Of a stretch of DNA of 64,000 bases, positions 8,310 to 17,147 are shown piece after piece. The stretch spans positions 1-64,000 of the forward strand of contig OY762510.1 in the NCBI GenBank assembly GCA_963665935.1, read 5' to 3'. How positions within the stretch are numbered: the stretch's first letter is position 1; the number at the start of each line of letters is the position of its first letter. The DNA comes from Syntrophus sp963665935 (GTDB lineage Bacteria; Desulfobacterota; Syntrophia; Syntrophales; Syntrophaceae). The translations under genes were made by a program, and so were the position numbers. The notes below the pieces were generated by a model that was not told the origin of the DNA, did not search any database, and was given only the letters and a program-made list of their open reading frames with translations.

Positions 8310-9330
8310 GATAGAGGTCCTCAACCCTGCCGAACAGAAAGACTGGAATGAGGTTCTCAACCGGACTCCGGACAGCTCCTTTTTTCATACAGCGAACTGG
8401 GCCGAGGTCCTTCAAGAATCTTATCATTACGAACCCATCTATTTCACAATCCGGAAGCAGGGTGCAATGAAAGCCCTCCTCCCGGTCATGGAGGTGGACA
8501 GTTACCTTACCGGTAGAAGGGGAGTCTCCCTCCCCTTCTGCGACTATTGCGAACCGATTGTCACGGACACCGCGCAATTTCAGAAACTTTTCGCTGCTGC
8601 GATAACCTTGGGTAAAGAGCGTCGCTGGCGTTATCTGGAATTGAGAGGGGGAGGAGATTTCTTAGGCAAGACAGAACCCTCCGAATGGCATTACGCCCAT
8701 ACCCTCGATCTAGGAAGCATAGGGACAGATAAGTTTTCCGCAGCAACCCGGAGAAACATCAAGAAGGCCGAAAGACAGAAGCTTGACATCACCATCTCCA
8801 CCTTGCCGGATACCTTGCAGACCTTTTGCCGGCTGAACGATCTGACGCGGAGATATCATGGGCTCCCCCCGCAACCCCGACGTTTCTTCCAATGCGTCTA
8901 TGACCACATTCTTGTACAGAAGATGGGGTTTGTCGTCTTGGCATCTCTGCAGGGCAAGGCGATTGCTGCCAACGTCTATTTCACCTTTGGGGATGAGATT
9001 ATTTACAAATACGGTGCATCGGATAGAACTTATCAACATCTAAGGGCAAGCAATCTGGTCATGTGGGAAGCAATTCGCTGGGGACGTGAGCATGGGTATC
9101 GGAGCCTTTGTCTTGGCAGAACAGAACCCGGCAATGAAGGTCTGAGACATTTCAAAATGGGGTGGGGCGCGCAGGAACAAGTCATTCGCTATTACCGGTC
9201 CGTCCTGCGAAACGACACCTTCATTAAAACACCAAACATCGTCAGGCCTTTCCATAAGAAGGTATTCGGCAAGCTCCCCATCCCCATATTGAACCTGATG
9301 AGCCGGTTACTTTACCGCCATATGGGATAG
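8302..9330 (+). CDS. FemAB-like GNAT-fold acyltransferase, copy 1
   Basis: A member of the FemAB-like (GNAT fold) proteins that accompany exosortase loci. The pattern is seen throughout: SSFFHTANWAEVL near the start, SYLTGRRGVSLPFCDYCEP, then a C-terminal half with ASNLVMWEAIRWGREHGYRSLCLGRTEPGNEGL and FKMGWG. The GTG at 8302 follows AAGGGG and is preferred over an ATG at 8284 that lacks a ribosome site. It overlaps the aminotransferase gene. FemAB enzymes transfer aminoacyl groups from tRNA. What this subfamily transfers is not established, and a role in decorating polymer or surface protein is inference. The sequence ends in LLYRHMG, shared by copies 2 and 3. Confidence 0.8.
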   Translation: MGEIEVLNPAEQKDWNEVLNRTPDSSFFHTANWAEVLQESYHYEPIYFTIRKQGAMKALLPVMEVDSYLTGRRGVSLPFCDYCEPIVTDTAQFQKLFAAAITLGKERRWRYLELRGGGDFLGKTEPSEWHYAHTLDLGSIGTDKFSAATRRNIKKAERQKLDITISTLPDTLQTFCRLNDLTRRYHGLPPQPRRFFQCVYDHILVQKMGFVVLASLQGKAIAANVYFTFGDEIIYKYGASDRTYQHLRASNLVMWEAIRWGREHGYRSLCLGRTEPGNEGLRHFKMGWGAQEQVIRYYRSVLRNDTFIKTPNIVRPFHKKVFGKLPIPILNLMSRLLYRHMG

Positions 9331-9389
9331 AAGCTCACTAAGTGTGGGCTGAACTTATAAACAAGTGCGATGCCTGCAAAATAGATATC

Positions 9390-9412
9390 AGGTGACTTCG
9401 GTCACCTTTTTG
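9390..9412 (+). terminator. Rho-independent terminator
   Basis: AGGTGAC, loop TTCG, GTCACCT, then a T-run. This is a textbook stem-loop with a stable tetraloop, 60 bases after the first FemAB-like gene. A second, bulged hairpin follows at 9437-9470 (AATAATACTCG / CGAGTTATTATT). Together they close the 4.4-9.3 kb transcription unit. Confidence 0.85.
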
Positions 9413-9598
9413 CTTGATAATAATTGATAATTTTCAAATAATACTCGCCTTTGTAAGACGAGTTATTATTTGCCCTTGTTCATCGGATACATTTTTACTG
9501 CCAATGTAATCGAAAGGGCGGAGCTGTATAAAGCCATTAATATTTTAACTGTGAAGGATGTCACCCTATACCCGTAATGACTTCTTTCCTATACATTG

Positions 9599-10666
9599 AT
9601 GAACCATATCATTTCTATCGATCCCGATAAAGATCCCCGCTGGGATAGGTTTGTTGGAAATCATCCCCTAGGCTGGGTCGTTCATTTATCCGGCTGGAAG
9701 AAATTACTCGAACGTTGTTTCCCCCATATGAAGGGGCACTACCTGGCTCTCTGCAATTCTGCAACGCATGAGCTAAAAGCAGCCTTGCCTTTATTCGAAG
9801 TTCGGAGCTGGCTTACCGGCAATCGGCTGGTCAGTATTCCGATGGCGCAGCTGAGTGATCCCTTGGTTGAGTCAAAAGATGATCTGAGCATATTGATGGA
9901 AGCCGCTTTTCAACTCTCTCAAAGACTCCATACCTCCCACATAGAATTAAGAACCTTTCATGCTCCTTCATTAGAGAACGATAAGCGGTTAAGAGCTGAT
10001 GAATTTTATAAACATCACTTTATCCCTCTTGACAAAGAACCTGAAGCCTTAAAAAAATCATTTCACAACAAGGCCATAAATCAAGCGATCCATCGAGCCG
10101 CAAGAAAAGGGCTGAAGGTCAAGATTGCCAATAACGAAGGAGATTTAAAGGCTTTTTACAGACTCTTCATGCAGACAAGGAAAAGCCTTGGCGTACCTTA
10201 TATGCCTTATCGATTGCTCAAATCTCTATGGGATATTTTTTACCCTAGGAATAGGGTTATTCTCCTACTCGCTCAGAAGGAAGACCGCACAGCGTCGGGA
10301 ATCCTTTTTTTCCAATTTAATGGCCGCTTTTCAGCGGAATGGGAAGGATGGGACAGAGAATTCAGCACATATAATCCCAATCATCTCATTTTTTGGGAAG
10401 GCATTAATTTAGCGTATCAAAACGGTAATAGGATATTCGATTTCGGCATCACCGATCCGAATAATGAAGGCTTGGTCCTGTTTAAAAACCGCTGGGGCAC
10501 GGAAGTCATGAATCTTCATCGCTATTACTACTCTGAAGAACCAGGCGGAAATTTTATTGAAGACGAAAAATCCATTAAAAACAAGCTCGTCGAAGGAATC
10601 TGTAAATGCTCACCAGATTTTATTTATCGGCAATTTGGAAATTTCTGTTTCAGGCATATGGGATAA
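9599..10666 (+). CDS. FemAB-like GNAT-fold acyltransferase, copy 2
   Basis: A 355-residue paralogue of the preceding FemAB-like gene. It shares the LPLFEVRSWLTGNRLVSIP and HLIFWEGINLAYQNGNRIFDFGITDPNNEGL blocks and ends in FRHMG. The ATG at 9599 is chosen over an adjoining TTG at 9596. It stands alone between two intergenic gaps (about 265 and 160 bases), so it may have its own promoter. Its base composition is more AT-rich than copy 1. It is predicted to be cytoplasmic, with no signal or membrane segment. The acyl donor and acceptor are unknown. Confidence 0.78.
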   Translation: MNHIISIDPDKDPRWDRFVGNHPLGWVVHLSGWKKLLERCFPHMKGHYLALCNSATHELKAALPLFEVRSWLTGNRLVSIPMAQLSDPLVESKDDLSILMEAAFQLSQRLHTSHIELRTFHAPSLENDKRLRADEFYKHHFIPLDKEPEALKKSFHNKAINQAIHRAARKGLKVKIANNEGDLKAFYRLFMQTRKSLGVPYMPYRLLKSLWDIFYPRNRVILLLAQKEDRTASGILFFQFNGRFSAEWEGWDREFSTYNPNHLIFWEGINLAYQNGNRIFDFGITDPNNEGLVLFKNRWGTEVMNLHRYYYSEEPGGNFIEDEKSIKNKLVEGICKCSPDFIYRQFGNFCFRHMG

Positions 10667-10827
10667 GAAATAAGCTTTTATTCTTGGATATTTATTGAAA
10701 TTAAAGGCAGGGTTTCGGCCATGAGACTCAAAACCGACTTGCTAAGCGGTGCAAAGCTTTCAACTATACCGCAGATAAACGAGGCAAGCATCGGCTATGA
10801 ATTTACAGGGAACAGTAGTGCTGCAAT

Positions 10828-11889
10828 ATGGGTATATCTGTAAAGGTAATTGATCCTTCAGCAGATCAACGCTGGGATAGTTTTATTATAAATAACCCAC
10901 AAAGCTCAATATACCATCATTCTGTATGGAAAGAGATAGTACAAAACTCTTTTGACTTCCAGCCGATTTACTTTGTCCTGGAGGACACCTTTGGTAATAT
11001 TTGCGGAGGCATGCCCGTCTTTCTTGTAAAAAGCTGGCTTACTGGAACTAGGTTTGTGTCGCTCTCGTTCTCAGATCATTGTGATATTTTATTAAGAGAT
11101 AATAAAGACGTAAAATTGATTATCAATGCGGTTATAGAGCTATCAAAAAGTGTAAGGGCTTCATCGATAGAGGTGAGAACAAAAAACAAGTCAGTGAATT
11201 TTGAAGATTTCGGCTTTAACATGTCAGCATGTTATAAGAATCATATTGTACCGCTAGATAAACCGCTGGACTTGATAAGACAAAATATTCAAGGGAAATT
11301 TCGTAATAATATTAATTTTGCTCAAAAGAGCGGGCTTAAAGTCGAATACGGAACATGTGAAGAAGATTTGAAAAGCTATTATCAGCTCTATGTTATTACA
11401 AGGAAGCGTCATGGCCTACTTCCTGAACCCTATAGGTTTTTCAAGAATATTTGGCAATCTCTTTATCCATTAAATATGGTCTCTCTTATTCTTGCCAAAG
11501 AGGCAAGCAAACCCATTGCCGGCATTGTCATTCTTAAATTCAAAGACTACGCATATTTCCTATCCAGCTCTTCGGATCAAAACTATCTCAGTAAGCGCCC
11601 AAACCATCTTCTATGGTGGGAGAGTTTAGCACTAGTCCATGAGGAAGGATTTCGATATTGTGATTTCGGCCGAACCGCTTTGGATAATAAGGGTTTAATG
11701 GATTTTAAACGAAAATGGGGAGCCGTTGAATACGACATAACTCACTACAGCTATGGCGCATTAACAAAAAATAGCTTCTTGCAGAACATTAAAAATTCCA
11801 GGGGGAAATTCATTCATTTATTGTTTAGGCATATGCCGAATGGGATATTGAAATTTGGAGGGAACTTATTATACCGGCATTTGCATTGA
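10828..11889 (+). CDS. FemAB-like GNAT-fold acyltransferase, copy 3
   Basis: A 353-residue protein with the same architecture as copies 1 and 2: SSIYHHSVWKEIV, MPVFLVKSWLTGTRFVSLSF, PNHLLWWESLALVHEEGFRYCDFGRTALDNKGL and FKRKWG. It ends in LLYRHLH. Codons are markedly AT-rich (many ATA, AAA, TTA), unlike the 1-9 kb genes, which suggests separate acquisition or long divergence. The short gap to the deacetylase/DUF354 fusion gene that follows (64 bases) allows cotranscription. Function beyond the family assignment is not known. Confidence 0.78.
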   Translation: MGISVKVIDPSADQRWDSFIINNPQSSIYHHSVWKEIVQNSFDFQPIYFVLEDTFGNICGGMPVFLVKSWLTGTRFVSLSFSDHCDILLRDNKDVKLIINAVIELSKSVRASSIEVRTKNKSVNFEDFGFNMSACYKNHIVPLDKPLDLIRQNIQGKFRNNINFAQKSGLKVEYGTCEEDLKSYYQLYVITRKRHGLLPEPYRFFKNIWQSLYPLNMVSLILAKEASKPIAGIVILKFKDYAYFLSSSSDQNYLSKRPNHLLWWESLALVHEEGFRYCDFGRTALDNKGLMDFKRKWGAVEYDITHYSYGALTKNSFLQNIKNSRGKFIHLLFRHMPNGILKFGGNLLYRHLH

Positions 11890-11953
11890 TTTTGTTAATA
11901 ATGCCTGACGATATGAAGTCTGGTAAAAAAAGTCACCTGGCATTTTATCTATT

Positions 11954-13957
11954 ATGTACCTAAACAAAATATACTATACTTTCAAGTTCCTCGTCCCCCG
12001 GCGGCTGCAGATCGCTTTGCGGAGATTTTATGTCCAGCGGAAACGATTTCAGCATGCTGAAGATTGGCCGATCGACCATCATGCCTGCACCCCGCCGGAG
12101 GGATGGACCGGATGGCCGGATGGGAAGAAATTTGCCCTTGTCCTGACCCACGATGTGGAAACATCCAAGGGCCTCGATAAGTGTTACTCATTGGCAGAGA
12201 TCGAGGAACGTCTTGGTTTCCGGTCTTCCTTCAGTTTCGTTGCTGGAGATTATCCTGTTTCGAAGGCATTGCGCCAGGATTTGACGGATCATGGCTTTGA
12301 GATCGGTGTGCATGGCCTGCATCACAGTCAGAACCTGTTCCAGTCTGAATCAATTTTCAAAAATCAATCCGTTGAAATCAACCGCATCCTGAAAGAATGG
12401 GGTTCCACGGGTTTCCGCACGCCCGGCATGTACCACGATCTCACATTACTTCATCATCTCGACATTGAATACGATTCCTCCACTTTTGATACAGATCCCT
12501 TTGAACCCCAACCGGACGGGATGAGAACCATCTTTCCTTTCTGGGTTTCCAACCAGCACCCTGAAAAAGGATATGTCGAATTGCCTTACACCCTTCCCCA
12601 GGACTTTCTCCTCTTCATCCTCATGAAGGAGAAAAGCACCGACATCTGGAAAAAGAAGCTGGACTGGATTGTCACTCATGGTGGCATGGTTCTGTTCAAT
12701 GTCCATCCGGACTATATAAATGTTGATGGAAAAAACAACTATACAGAATATCCATTAAAATATTATGAAGAATTCCTTCAATACATCAAATCCAAATATG
12801 AGGGACAGTATTGGCATGCGTTGCCCCGAGATGTTGCTCGTTTTTGGGCCGGCAACTACGGGAGAATAGGTGGAATGGGACGTAATTCGCTGACGGGACC
12901 CAAAAAGAAAATATGGATCGATCTGGACAATTCACCACACGTGCCGTTTTTTAAGCCCGTTCTTGACGACCTCCATAAACGTGGCTACGACACCTTAGTG
13001 ACGGCACGTGATTGCTTCCAGGTCTGCGGTCTGGCCGATCTCATTCATTTGAAATACCAGAAAATTGGCCGCCATTACGGCAAGAATGTTCTTATGAAAG
13101 TTGCAGGGCTATTTATTCGAGCCCTGCAGTTGATGCCAATGATCATGAAAGCAAAACCTGATCTTGCGGTGTCACATGGTTCAAGATCCCAGGTGCTGAT
13201 TGCGTCAATACTGAACATCCCTACAGTAGTCATTGCAGACTACGAATTCACCCAGACGGTGGCCCGGCCTACCTATGTAATTGTTCCGGAAATGATCCCC
13301 GACTGTGACGTAAAAGGCTACTCCAAATCCTTCTTCAAGTATCCGGGAATCAAGGAAGATGTCTACGTGCCGGACTTCAAGCCGGATCCATCCATCTTTG
13401 AGGAACTGGGTATCAGCGAAAGTGAATTGATCGTGACCATCCGCCCCCCGGCAACGGAGGCGCATTATCACAATCCGGAAAGCGAATTGCTCTTTGAGGC
13501 AACAATCAACTTTCTGGGAAAGCATGGCAATACCCGCATGGTCATCCTCCCCAGAAACGAAAAGAAGCAGACGGCCTGGGTGAAGAGCAACTGGCCTGAG
13601 TGGTGTTCTTCCCAGAAAATTATTTTCCCGGAACACGTTGTGGATGGCCTAAATCTCATTTGGCATTCCGATCTGGTGATCAGCGGGGGTGGGACGATGA
13701 ATCGGGAAGCCGCCGCATTGGGTGTTCCCGTGTACAGCATCTTCAGGGGTAAAATTGGCGCAGTGGATCGATACCTGTCAGACAACGGACGACTGACCCT
13801 ATTGGAAACCGTTGAAGATGTACAATCAAAGATTTTGCTGAACAAGAGACATCGAGCAGATCAACTTGACCATTCCGAGCGCACGGCCCTTGGAAAAATC
13901 GTGGACCATATTGAAAGGATTAACAGAGTGATCCCAAGCTCATCACACTCAGCATAG
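11954..13957 (+). CDS. Polysaccharide deacetylase fused to a DUF354 domain
   Basis: A 667-residue two-domain protein. Residues 55-300 are a NodB-type deacetylase: LVLTHDVETSKG supplies the first metal-site motif, GVHGLHHS the His-x3-His motif, and FRTPGMYHD and LFNVHPDY the later motifs. From about residue 312 (KKIWIDLDNSPHVPFFKP) to the end it is a DUF354 protein. This is a GT-B-like family of unknown reaction related to UDP-GlcNAc 2-epimerase/glycosyltransferase folds, with ISGGGTMNREAAALGVP near 576-592. The two are normally separate polypeptides, so the fusion ties N-deacetylation to a step on the same sugar. The start is the ATG giving MYLNKIYYTFKFL. The next gene begins 7 bases later. 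Confidence 0.82.
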   Translation: MYLNKIYYTFKFLVPRRLQIALRRFYVQRKRFQHAEDWPIDHHACTPPEGWTGWPDGKKFALVLTHDVETSKGLDKCYSLAEIEERLGFRSSFSFVAGDYPVSKALRQDLTDHGFEIGVHGLHHSQNLFQSESIFKNQSVEINRILKEWGSTGFRTPGMYHDLTLLHHLDIEYDSSTFDTDPFEPQPDGMRTIFPFWVSNQHPEKGYVELPYTLPQDFLLFILMKEKSTDIWKKKLDWIVTHGGMVLFNVHPDYINVDGKNNYTEYPLKYYEEFLQYIKSKYEGQYWHALPRDVARFWAGNYGRIGGMGRNSLTGPKKKIWIDLDNSPHVPFFKPVLDDLHKRGYDTLVTARDCFQVCGLADLIHLKYQKIGRHYGKNVLMKVAGLFIRALQLMPMIMKAKPDLAVSHGSRSQVLIASILNIPTVVIADYEFTQTVARPTYVIVPEMIPDCDVKGYSKSFFKYPGIKEDVYVPDFKPDPSIFEELGISESELIVTIRPPATEAHYHNPESELLFEATINFLGKHGNTRMVILPRNEKKQTAWVKSNWPEWCSSQKIIFPEHVVDGLNLIWHSDLVISGGGTMNREAAALGVPVYSIFRGKIGAVDRYLSDNGRLTLLETVEDVQSKILLNKRHRADQLDHSERTALGKIVDHIERINRVIPSSSHSA

Positions 13958-13964
13958 ATAGCAA

Positions 13965-15200
13965 GTGACCGCTGAACACCCAAAACAATTTCCACTTCAG
14001 GAAACTACCATTAGATTGCTGGACTATTGCCGCCACAACAACTGGGCCGGCGATGACCCCTTCGATGGTTTAAACAGCCGCATTTTCAGCGCCCTGCCCT
14101 TTCTCCACAAACGGATCCCTAGACTGGTTTTGACCCAGGGCATGAAGCGCTCCCCGATAAACTTCCGCCGCCTCCTTCTCGTACCGAAGGGCGAAAACCC
14201 GAAGGGCCTGGCCGTCTTTCTATCGGCTCTCCTTATTCTATCCAGAATGGGCTTGCTTAAGAACGATGACGACATTTATCACTTAATACGACGTCTGATC
14301 GATCTAAAAAGTCCGAATACATCCCACTGTTGCTGGGGCTACAATTTCGATTGGCAGGGCCGGGCGTTCTTTCTTCCCAAGTTTGTCCCCAACATCATCT
14401 GTACAACCTTCGCGGGAAATGCCCTGCTCGATGCTTACTCTAAATTTGGTGAGGCCGAATACCTGGACATGGCCCAAAGCGCAGGGAACTTCCTACTGGG
14501 AGGCTTGAATCTCACCCAAAGCGGAGATGAACTCTGTTTCAGTTATACACCCCTCGATAGCGGTCAGGTCCATAACGCAAACCTTCTCGGTGCTGCTTAT
14601 TTATCAAGACTTTACAGCATAACAGGCGATAAGAGGTTTCTTAATCCCGCCCTCAGCGCTGTCCGCTATTCAACACGCAGGCAAAATGAAGACGGCTCCT
14701 GGGCCTACGGCGAAGACAAGACACAAGCCTGGGTCGATAACTTTCACACGGGTTATAACCTCTGTGCATTAAGAAACATCGGCCGTTACCTGGATACGGA
14801 TGAATTCGAATCCCACATCCGTCGCGGGTTCAACTTTTATCGTAAACACTTTTTTCGGGAAGACGGGGCGCCCAAATATTTTCATGACCGCGTCTATCCC
14901 ATCGACATTCACAGTGTCGCACAAAGCATTATAACGCTTATCACCTTCATCGATCTTGATGCGAATAACAGGACCCTGGCGGATACTATTTTTCAGTGGA
15001 CTGTGTCCAACATGTGGGATGAACGCGGCTGCTTCTACTACCAGATAACCCCCTATTACAAAAATAAAATATCTTACATGCGCTGGTCCCAGGCCTGGAT
15101 GCTTCTGGCGCTGGCAAATCTCCTCAGGCATTGCAACCAGGCTGCGGCTGCGTTGCCGGTCAGCTCCTCGCTAATTCCTCAGAGTTTAATTTCAGCATGA
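13965..15200 (+). CDS. Conserved polysaccharide-locus protein, probable alpha/alpha-barrel
   Basis: A 411-residue protein of unknown function. The start is GTG at 13965, 7 bases after the fusion gene. It is rich in paired helical segments, with repeated Trp/His/Gly stations: SHCCWGYNFDWQGR, RRQNEDGSWAYGED, WVDNFHTGYNLCAL, YPIDIHSVAQS and MRWSQAWMLLAL. The QxxDGSWAYG block resembles the QW-type repeats of alpha/alpha-toroid enzymes such as terpenoid cyclases and some glycosidases. A sugar-chain hydrolase, lyase or epimerase is possible, but no catalytic residue can be assigned. It overlaps the following deacetylase gene by ATGA, so the two are translationally coupled. Confidence 0.7.
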   Translation: MTAEHPKQFPLQETTIRLLDYCRHNNWAGDDPFDGLNSRIFSALPFLHKRIPRLVLTQGMKRSPINFRRLLLVPKGENPKGLAVFLSALLILSRMGLLKNDDDIYHLIRRLIDLKSPNTSHCCWGYNFDWQGRAFFLPKFVPNIICTTFAGNALLDAYSKFGEAEYLDMAQSAGNFLLGGLNLTQSGDELCFSYTPLDSGQVHNANLLGAAYLSRLYSITGDKRFLNPALSAVRYSTRRQNEDGSWAYGEDKTQAWVDNFHTGYNLCALRNIGRYLDTDEFESHIRRGFNFYRKHFFREDGAPKYFHDRVYPIDIHSVAQSIITLITFIDLDANNRTLADTIFQWTVSNMWDERGCFYYQITPYYKNKISYMRWSQAWMLLALANLLRHCNQAAAALPVSSSLIPQSLISA

Positions 15201-16195
15201 TTGAATGCATCTTTACCCTGGATTACGAAATTTCAGGAAACGGGGAAGGTTCACTCAAGGAACTCGTCTACGAACCGGCGGAGAGGTTGAAGGCTCTCTT
15301 TGAGAAATGGAATGCGCGTTTCGTGGCTTTTGTTGAAGTCGCTGAGTTGGAGATGATCGATGCCCAGGGATCAGACGCGGACATAAATCTAGTAAAAAAT
15401 CAGCTCCGTGATTTTTACAGAAAAGGCTTTGAATTAGGACTGCACTTGCACCCTCAGTGGTACGGAGGGCGGTACGAAAATCGGAAGTGGCAGCTTGATT
15501 ACAGCGAATATAATCTGTGCACGCTGCCACGAACAAGGATCAATCAAATTGTGGAGAGATCCATATCATATTTCCGAGAGATATTAGGCGTAGCAGACTT
15601 CACTCCTTTTTCCTTCCGGGCGGGCAACTGGTTGTTTAAACCTACACAACCCGCAGCAGAAGTGCTCTCTGAACTAGGTATCAAGCTGGATTCATCGGTC
15701 TTCAAGGGCGGATTGCGCCATCAGCACCAGTTGGATTACCGCCGGGCGCTCAAGAACGGGAACATCTGGGCGTTTTCAGACCACGTGGATGTCCCTGATC
15801 CCAATGGGTCCCTGCTGGAAATTCCCATCCATACCCAAATGGTTCCCTTATGGAAAATGATTAAACCAAAGCGCATTAACGCCCAACACATAGGTATGGG
15901 AGGAGGGCAATCCTGGAATGATAAGCTGCCTCGCCTTTTGGATTTCCTGCGTTTCTTTCATCCGTTGAAGCTCGATTTCTGTTGCATGACCATTGATGAA
16001 CTTTCGAACATGATGGACACCGCAATCCGAAAGGACCGACAGAATCCAGCATCATTCTGGCCTGTAGTGGCCATCGGGCACACGAAAGAATTGGTTGATT
16101 TTGATACTGTTGAAGCGTTTCTTTCTTTTTTAAAGCAAAAAGGCATTGCCATAACAACGCTGGAAGCGGCAGGGAGAAAAGTAAGGCAACTATGA
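15197..16195 (+). CDS. Polysaccharide-deacetylase-like protein
   Basis: A 332-residue protein. The start at 15197 overlaps the previous stop (ATGA) and yields MIECIFTLDYEISGNGEG. The frame is open further upstream but has no ribosome site. LDYE takes the place of the usual TFDD motif, GLHLHPQW supplies the paired histidines, and FRAGNWLF the arginine motif. This variant set is seen in NodB-like/GH57-like deacetylase families of capsule loci. Catalysis is likely metal dependent, but the first aspartate context is divergent. The next gene, a glycosyltransferase, also starts in an ATGA overlap, so 13965-17088 is a tightly coupled three-gene unit. Confidence 0.75.
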   Translation: MIECIFTLDYEISGNGEGSLKELVYEPAERLKALFEKWNARFVAFVEVAELEMIDAQGSDADINLVKNQLRDFYRKGFELGLHLHPQWYGGRYENRKWQLDYSEYNLCTLPRTRINQIVERSISYFREILGVADFTPFSFRAGNWLFKPTQPAAEVLSELGIKLDSSVFKGGLRHQHQLDYRRALKNGNIWAFSDHVDVPDPNGSLLEIPIHTQMVPLWKMIKPKRINAQHIGMGGGQSWNDKLPRLLDFLRFFHPLKLDFCCMTIDELSNMMDTAIRKDRQNPASFWPVVAIGHTKELVDFDTVEAFLSFLKQKGIAITTLEAAGRKVRQL

Positions 16196-17088
16196 TCTAT
16201 GTTTTGATCACCCCCGCCCGTAATGAGGCTCTCTTCATCGAGATGACCATAAAAACGGTGATCGCCCAAACAGCCCTTCCCATAAAATGGGTGATTGTCA
16301 GCGACGGATCTACCGATGGAACGGACGATATTGTAAAAAAATATACCACCCAATACCAGTGGATCGAGCTGGTGCGTACTCCTGATCGCACCGAGCGGGA
16401 CTTTGCAGGTAAGGTTTTCGCCTTCAATGCCGGCTATGATAAAGTCAAGGGCATGAATTACGACATTATCGGGAATCTGGATGCCGACATTACATTTGAA
16501 GAAGACTATATGGAATTTTTGCTGAACCGATTCGCTGACAACCCGCAATTGGGTGTTGCCGGAACCCCCTTCAGGGAAGGTGAGCAGCAATACGACTATC
16601 GCTTTGCCAGCACAGACCATGTATCCGGCGCCTGTCAATTATTTCGCCGCGACTGTTTTGAAGCTATCGGAGGCTATAACCCACTTAAAGCCGGCGGCAT
16701 TGACTTAGCGGCAGTCCTTACGGCGAGGATGAAGGGCTGGCAAGCCAGAACTTTTACCGAAAAAACAAGTGTTCATCATAAAAAAACCCAAACGGGGAAT
16801 CATGCAAATCTTAAGGCGTTATTCCGTAGTGGCTACCACGATTATCTCATGGGTAGTCATCCATTGTGGCAAGTGTCTCGTTCTATATACCACATGGGCA
16901 AAAAACCTTATTTTCTGGACGGAGCAACTCTTCTCACAGGCTATATCTGGGCAATGATTGGGAGGGCCGCGCATATAGTTCCCGTGGATCTTGTCATTTT
17001 CCGGCGCAAAGACCAAATGCGCAGGCTAAAGGGAATATTCGTGAAATTCGTCACATCAAAAAAGATGGAATCACCTGCCCCACATTAA
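16192..17088 (+). CDS. Family 2 glycosyltransferase
   Basis: A GT-A fold inverting glycosyltransferase of 298 residues. The N-terminus VLITPARNEALFIEMTI, the SDGSTDGTDDIV nucleotide-binding motif and the metal-binding NLDADITFE (DxD) are all clear. ACQLFRRDCFEAIGGYNPLKAGGIDL is the acceptor-side motif. One hydrophobic stretch near residues 245-265 may anchor it to the membrane. It overlaps the deacetylase-like gene by four bases. It is expected to add one sugar of the lipid-linked repeat unit on the cytoplasmic face. Confidence 0.87.
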   Translation: MIYVLITPARNEALFIEMTIKTVIAQTALPIKWVIVSDGSTDGTDDIVKKYTTQYQWIELVRTPDRTERDFAGKVFAFNAGYDKVKGMNYDIIGNLDADITFEEDYMEFLLNRFADNPQLGVAGTPFREGEQQYDYRFASTDHVSGACQLFRRDCFEAIGGYNPLKAGGIDLAAVLTARMKGWQARTFTEKTSVHHKKTQTGNHANLKALFRSGYHDYLMGSHPLWQVSRSIYHMGKKPYFLDGATLLTGYIWAMIGRAAHIVPVDLVIFRRKDQMRRLKGIFVKFVTSKKMESPAPH

Positions 17089-17147
17089 ACTTAAAATGCT
17101 TTCTGTAACCTGATAGTTATGAACTGGTAAATGGAAACTGTTTTTCA

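Noticed and set aside
9398..9414. GG-N10-GC pattern resembling a sigma-54 promoter
   Set aside because: The bases belong to the loop, stem and T-run of a rho-independent terminator, and the CAC and TTGC parts of the consensus do not align.
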